NCBI GenBank assembly: GCA_019241495.1
Contig: JAFAWZ010000301.1
Coordinates: 1 to 7,131 of the forward strand
Direction of reading: 5' to 3'
Origin: Acidimicrobiales bacterium
Lineage (GTDB): Bacteria > Actinomycetota > Acidimicrobiia > Acidimicrobiales > Palsa-688
Length of the DNA stretch: 7,131 nt
The notes beneath the pieces are model-generated. The model searched no databases. It was given only the letters and a program-made list of their open reading frames with translations, and was not told the DNA's origin. The position numbers were made by a program, and so were the translations under genes. Within the stretch, counting starts at the first letter, position 1. Each line of letters starts with the position of its first letter. Of this stretch, positions 5,966 to 7,131 are shown piece after piece.

Positions 5966-6118
5966 CTCATCTGGCTACCTCCGGATGGGCCCGCGCCGTA
6001 ACACCAAGGAACTGGCATCGATAGCCGGAACCTTCTTCCGTGATGTCCATATCGACCGACCTTTCTGCTACCCACGACAGGGGGTGACCAAACTGACCCG
6101 CGGGGCCTGAGCAGCTTC
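5966..6118 (-). promoter_or_regulatory. Upstream region of the phosphatase gene with a possible SigB-type promoter
   Basis: Minus strand: GTTTGG (6088-6093), 14 bp, then GGGTAG (6068-6073). This resembles the SigB/SigF-type stress promoter pattern GTTT-N13-15-GGGTAT. It would give a leader of about 95 nt to ATG 5965. GGAGGT (5977-5982) is the ribosome site. A six-base inverted repeat, CCTGAG/CTCAGG (6106-6111 and 6118-6123), sits at the junction with the ABC remnant. No other gene is visible here. The promoter call rests on pattern only. Confidence 0.4.
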
Positions 6119-7131
6119 TCAGGTGGTCTTACCCGCCCCAGTGGGACCGACGATAGCGACGGTCTGGCCCGGTTCGGCCACCAACGAAAGGTCCTCGATC
6201 AGAGGCACCTCAGGGTCGTAGGAGAACCGGATGTGCTCGAGCTCGACCCGCCCTCTTGGAACCGCGCCCGACGATGGTGGCGGTCAGCGGCTTCCTCCTC
6301 GGCGTCGAGCACCTCGAACACCCGCTCCAATGAGACCAGGCCGCTCTGGAAGACGTTCAACATAGATGCCAACTGGGTGAGCGGCATCGAGAAGGTCCGC
6401 GAGTACTGGATGAACGCCTGGATGTCGCCGATGCTGATGGCGCCGCTGGCCACCCGGAGCCCTCCGACCACTGCTACGAGGACGTATTGAACGTTGCTCA
6501 GGAACATCGTCGCTGGCTGCATCAGGGAGGACATGAACTGGGCGCCGAACGACGCCTCGACAGCTCGTCATTCTTCTGCCGGAACCTGGCCTCCACCTCT
6601 TGCTGGCGACCAAACGACTTGACGATGGCGTGACCGGTGAACGCCTCCTCCACGATCGCGTTCAGCGCGCCGGTGCTGCGCCACTGGGGGACGAAACGGG
6701 GCTTGGCCCGCCGTCCTATACGGCGCAGGGTGAAGACCGAAACGGGAACTGTTGTCAGTGCTACTGCCGCCAACAGGGGGGAGATGGTGAACATCATCAC
6801 GGCCACCCCGATCATGAGCAGGATCAAGTTGAGCATCTGGCTCAACGTCTGCTGGAGGCTCTGGGCGATGTTGTCGATGTCGTTGGTGACCCGGCTGAGC
6901 AGATCGCCGCGCGCCCCCCGGTCGATGTAGCCGAGCGCCAGGGCGTGGACCTTCTCCTCGGCCGAGGCGCGCAGGCGCTGCATGAGCCGCTGCACGACGC
7001 CGGCCAAGGTGTAGGCCGTCAAGACGGACAAAATAGCTGATCCTGTGTACAGACCTGCCGCCTCCAACAACACCCGGTGCAGCTCCGAGAAGTTGATCCC
7101 CTTCCCGACGGTGCCCCGCGCAGATTGGGTC
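6119..7131 (-). pseudogene. Truncated, frameshifted ABC exporter (fused membrane domain plus ATPase start)
   Basis: The gene enters from the right edge and encodes the membrane domain of a half-size ABC exporter: VVQRLMQRLRASAEEKVHAL, then GDLLSRVTNDIDNIAQSLQQTLSQ, then NAIVEEAFTGHAIVKSFGRQ. Near 6559-6560 one base is missing (NDELS then EASFGAQFMSS), moving the frame. A second single-base loss at 6248-6249 follows RARFQEG. The third frame reads VELEHIRFSYDPEVPLIEDL, then the Walker A motif GPTGAGKTT, and hits TGA at 6119-6121 immediately after it. The rest of the nucleotide-binding domain (Q-loop, LSGGQ signature, Walker B, His switch) is absent from the following DNA. Intact relatives are about 600 residues or more and usually act as paired half-transporters. 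The remnant cannot hydrolyse ATP. The single-base losses could be sequencing errors, but the missing ATPase domain could not. Confidence 0.88.

Noticed and set aside
6119..6558. Programmed frameshifting as an explanation for the ABC gene breaks
   Set aside because: No slippery heptamer is evident at either break, and the protein still lacks nearly all of its ATPase domain, so decay is the simpler reading.

Overview
The window is high-GC DNA with GC-rich third codon positions, Shine-Dalgarno-like sites and long open frames on the antisense strand. Its gene content is a two-domain SpoIIE-type phosphatase with an RsbW-like ATPase domain, a DHA2-type drug exporter with a divergent TetR regulator, and an exporter-type ABC protein. 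This points to a chromosomal region of an actinobacterium (Actinomycetota). I cannot place it in a genus from the sequence alone.

Layout. 1-112 (+): last 36 codons of a VOC/glyoxalase-fold protein. 136-603 (-): GNAT acetyltransferase, convergent with it. 604-740: divergent intergenic gap. 741-1271 (+): small exported protein of unknown function. 1272-1417: convergent intergenic region with a perfect 18-bp hairpin and a 14-bp tandem repeat. 1418-2914 (-): 14-TM MFS exporter. 2915-3011: shared regulatory region with three alternating half-sites and a recognisable exporter promoter. 3012-3695 (+): TetR regulator with an odd repetitive N-terminus. 3692-5965 (-): 757-residue ATPase/GAF/PP2C signalling protein, overlapping the TetR gene tail to tail by 4 nt. 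5966-6118: its upstream region with a possible SigB-type promoter. 6119-7131 (-): broken, truncated ABC transporter gene running off the window edge.

How the genes work together. The TetR/MFS pair is a standard self-contained module: the regulator probably binds the repeats that fill the spacer of the exporter promoter and releases when a toxic ligand arrives. The phosphatase is the type of protein that resets partner-switching (anti-sigma/anti-anti-sigma) circuits. No STAS-domain partner or sigma factor lies in the window, so its target is elsewhere. The VOC, GNAT and MFS genes suggest a mixed stress/detoxification neighbourhood, but nothing shows they form one operon or pathway.

I do not see a clearly new multi-gene system. 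The most notable points are the triple half-site operator embedded in the exporter promoter, the phosphatase with a non-canonical Glu at a normally Asp metal-site motif and a four-copy SDRW repeat inside its GAF domain, and the ABC gene with three independent lesions.
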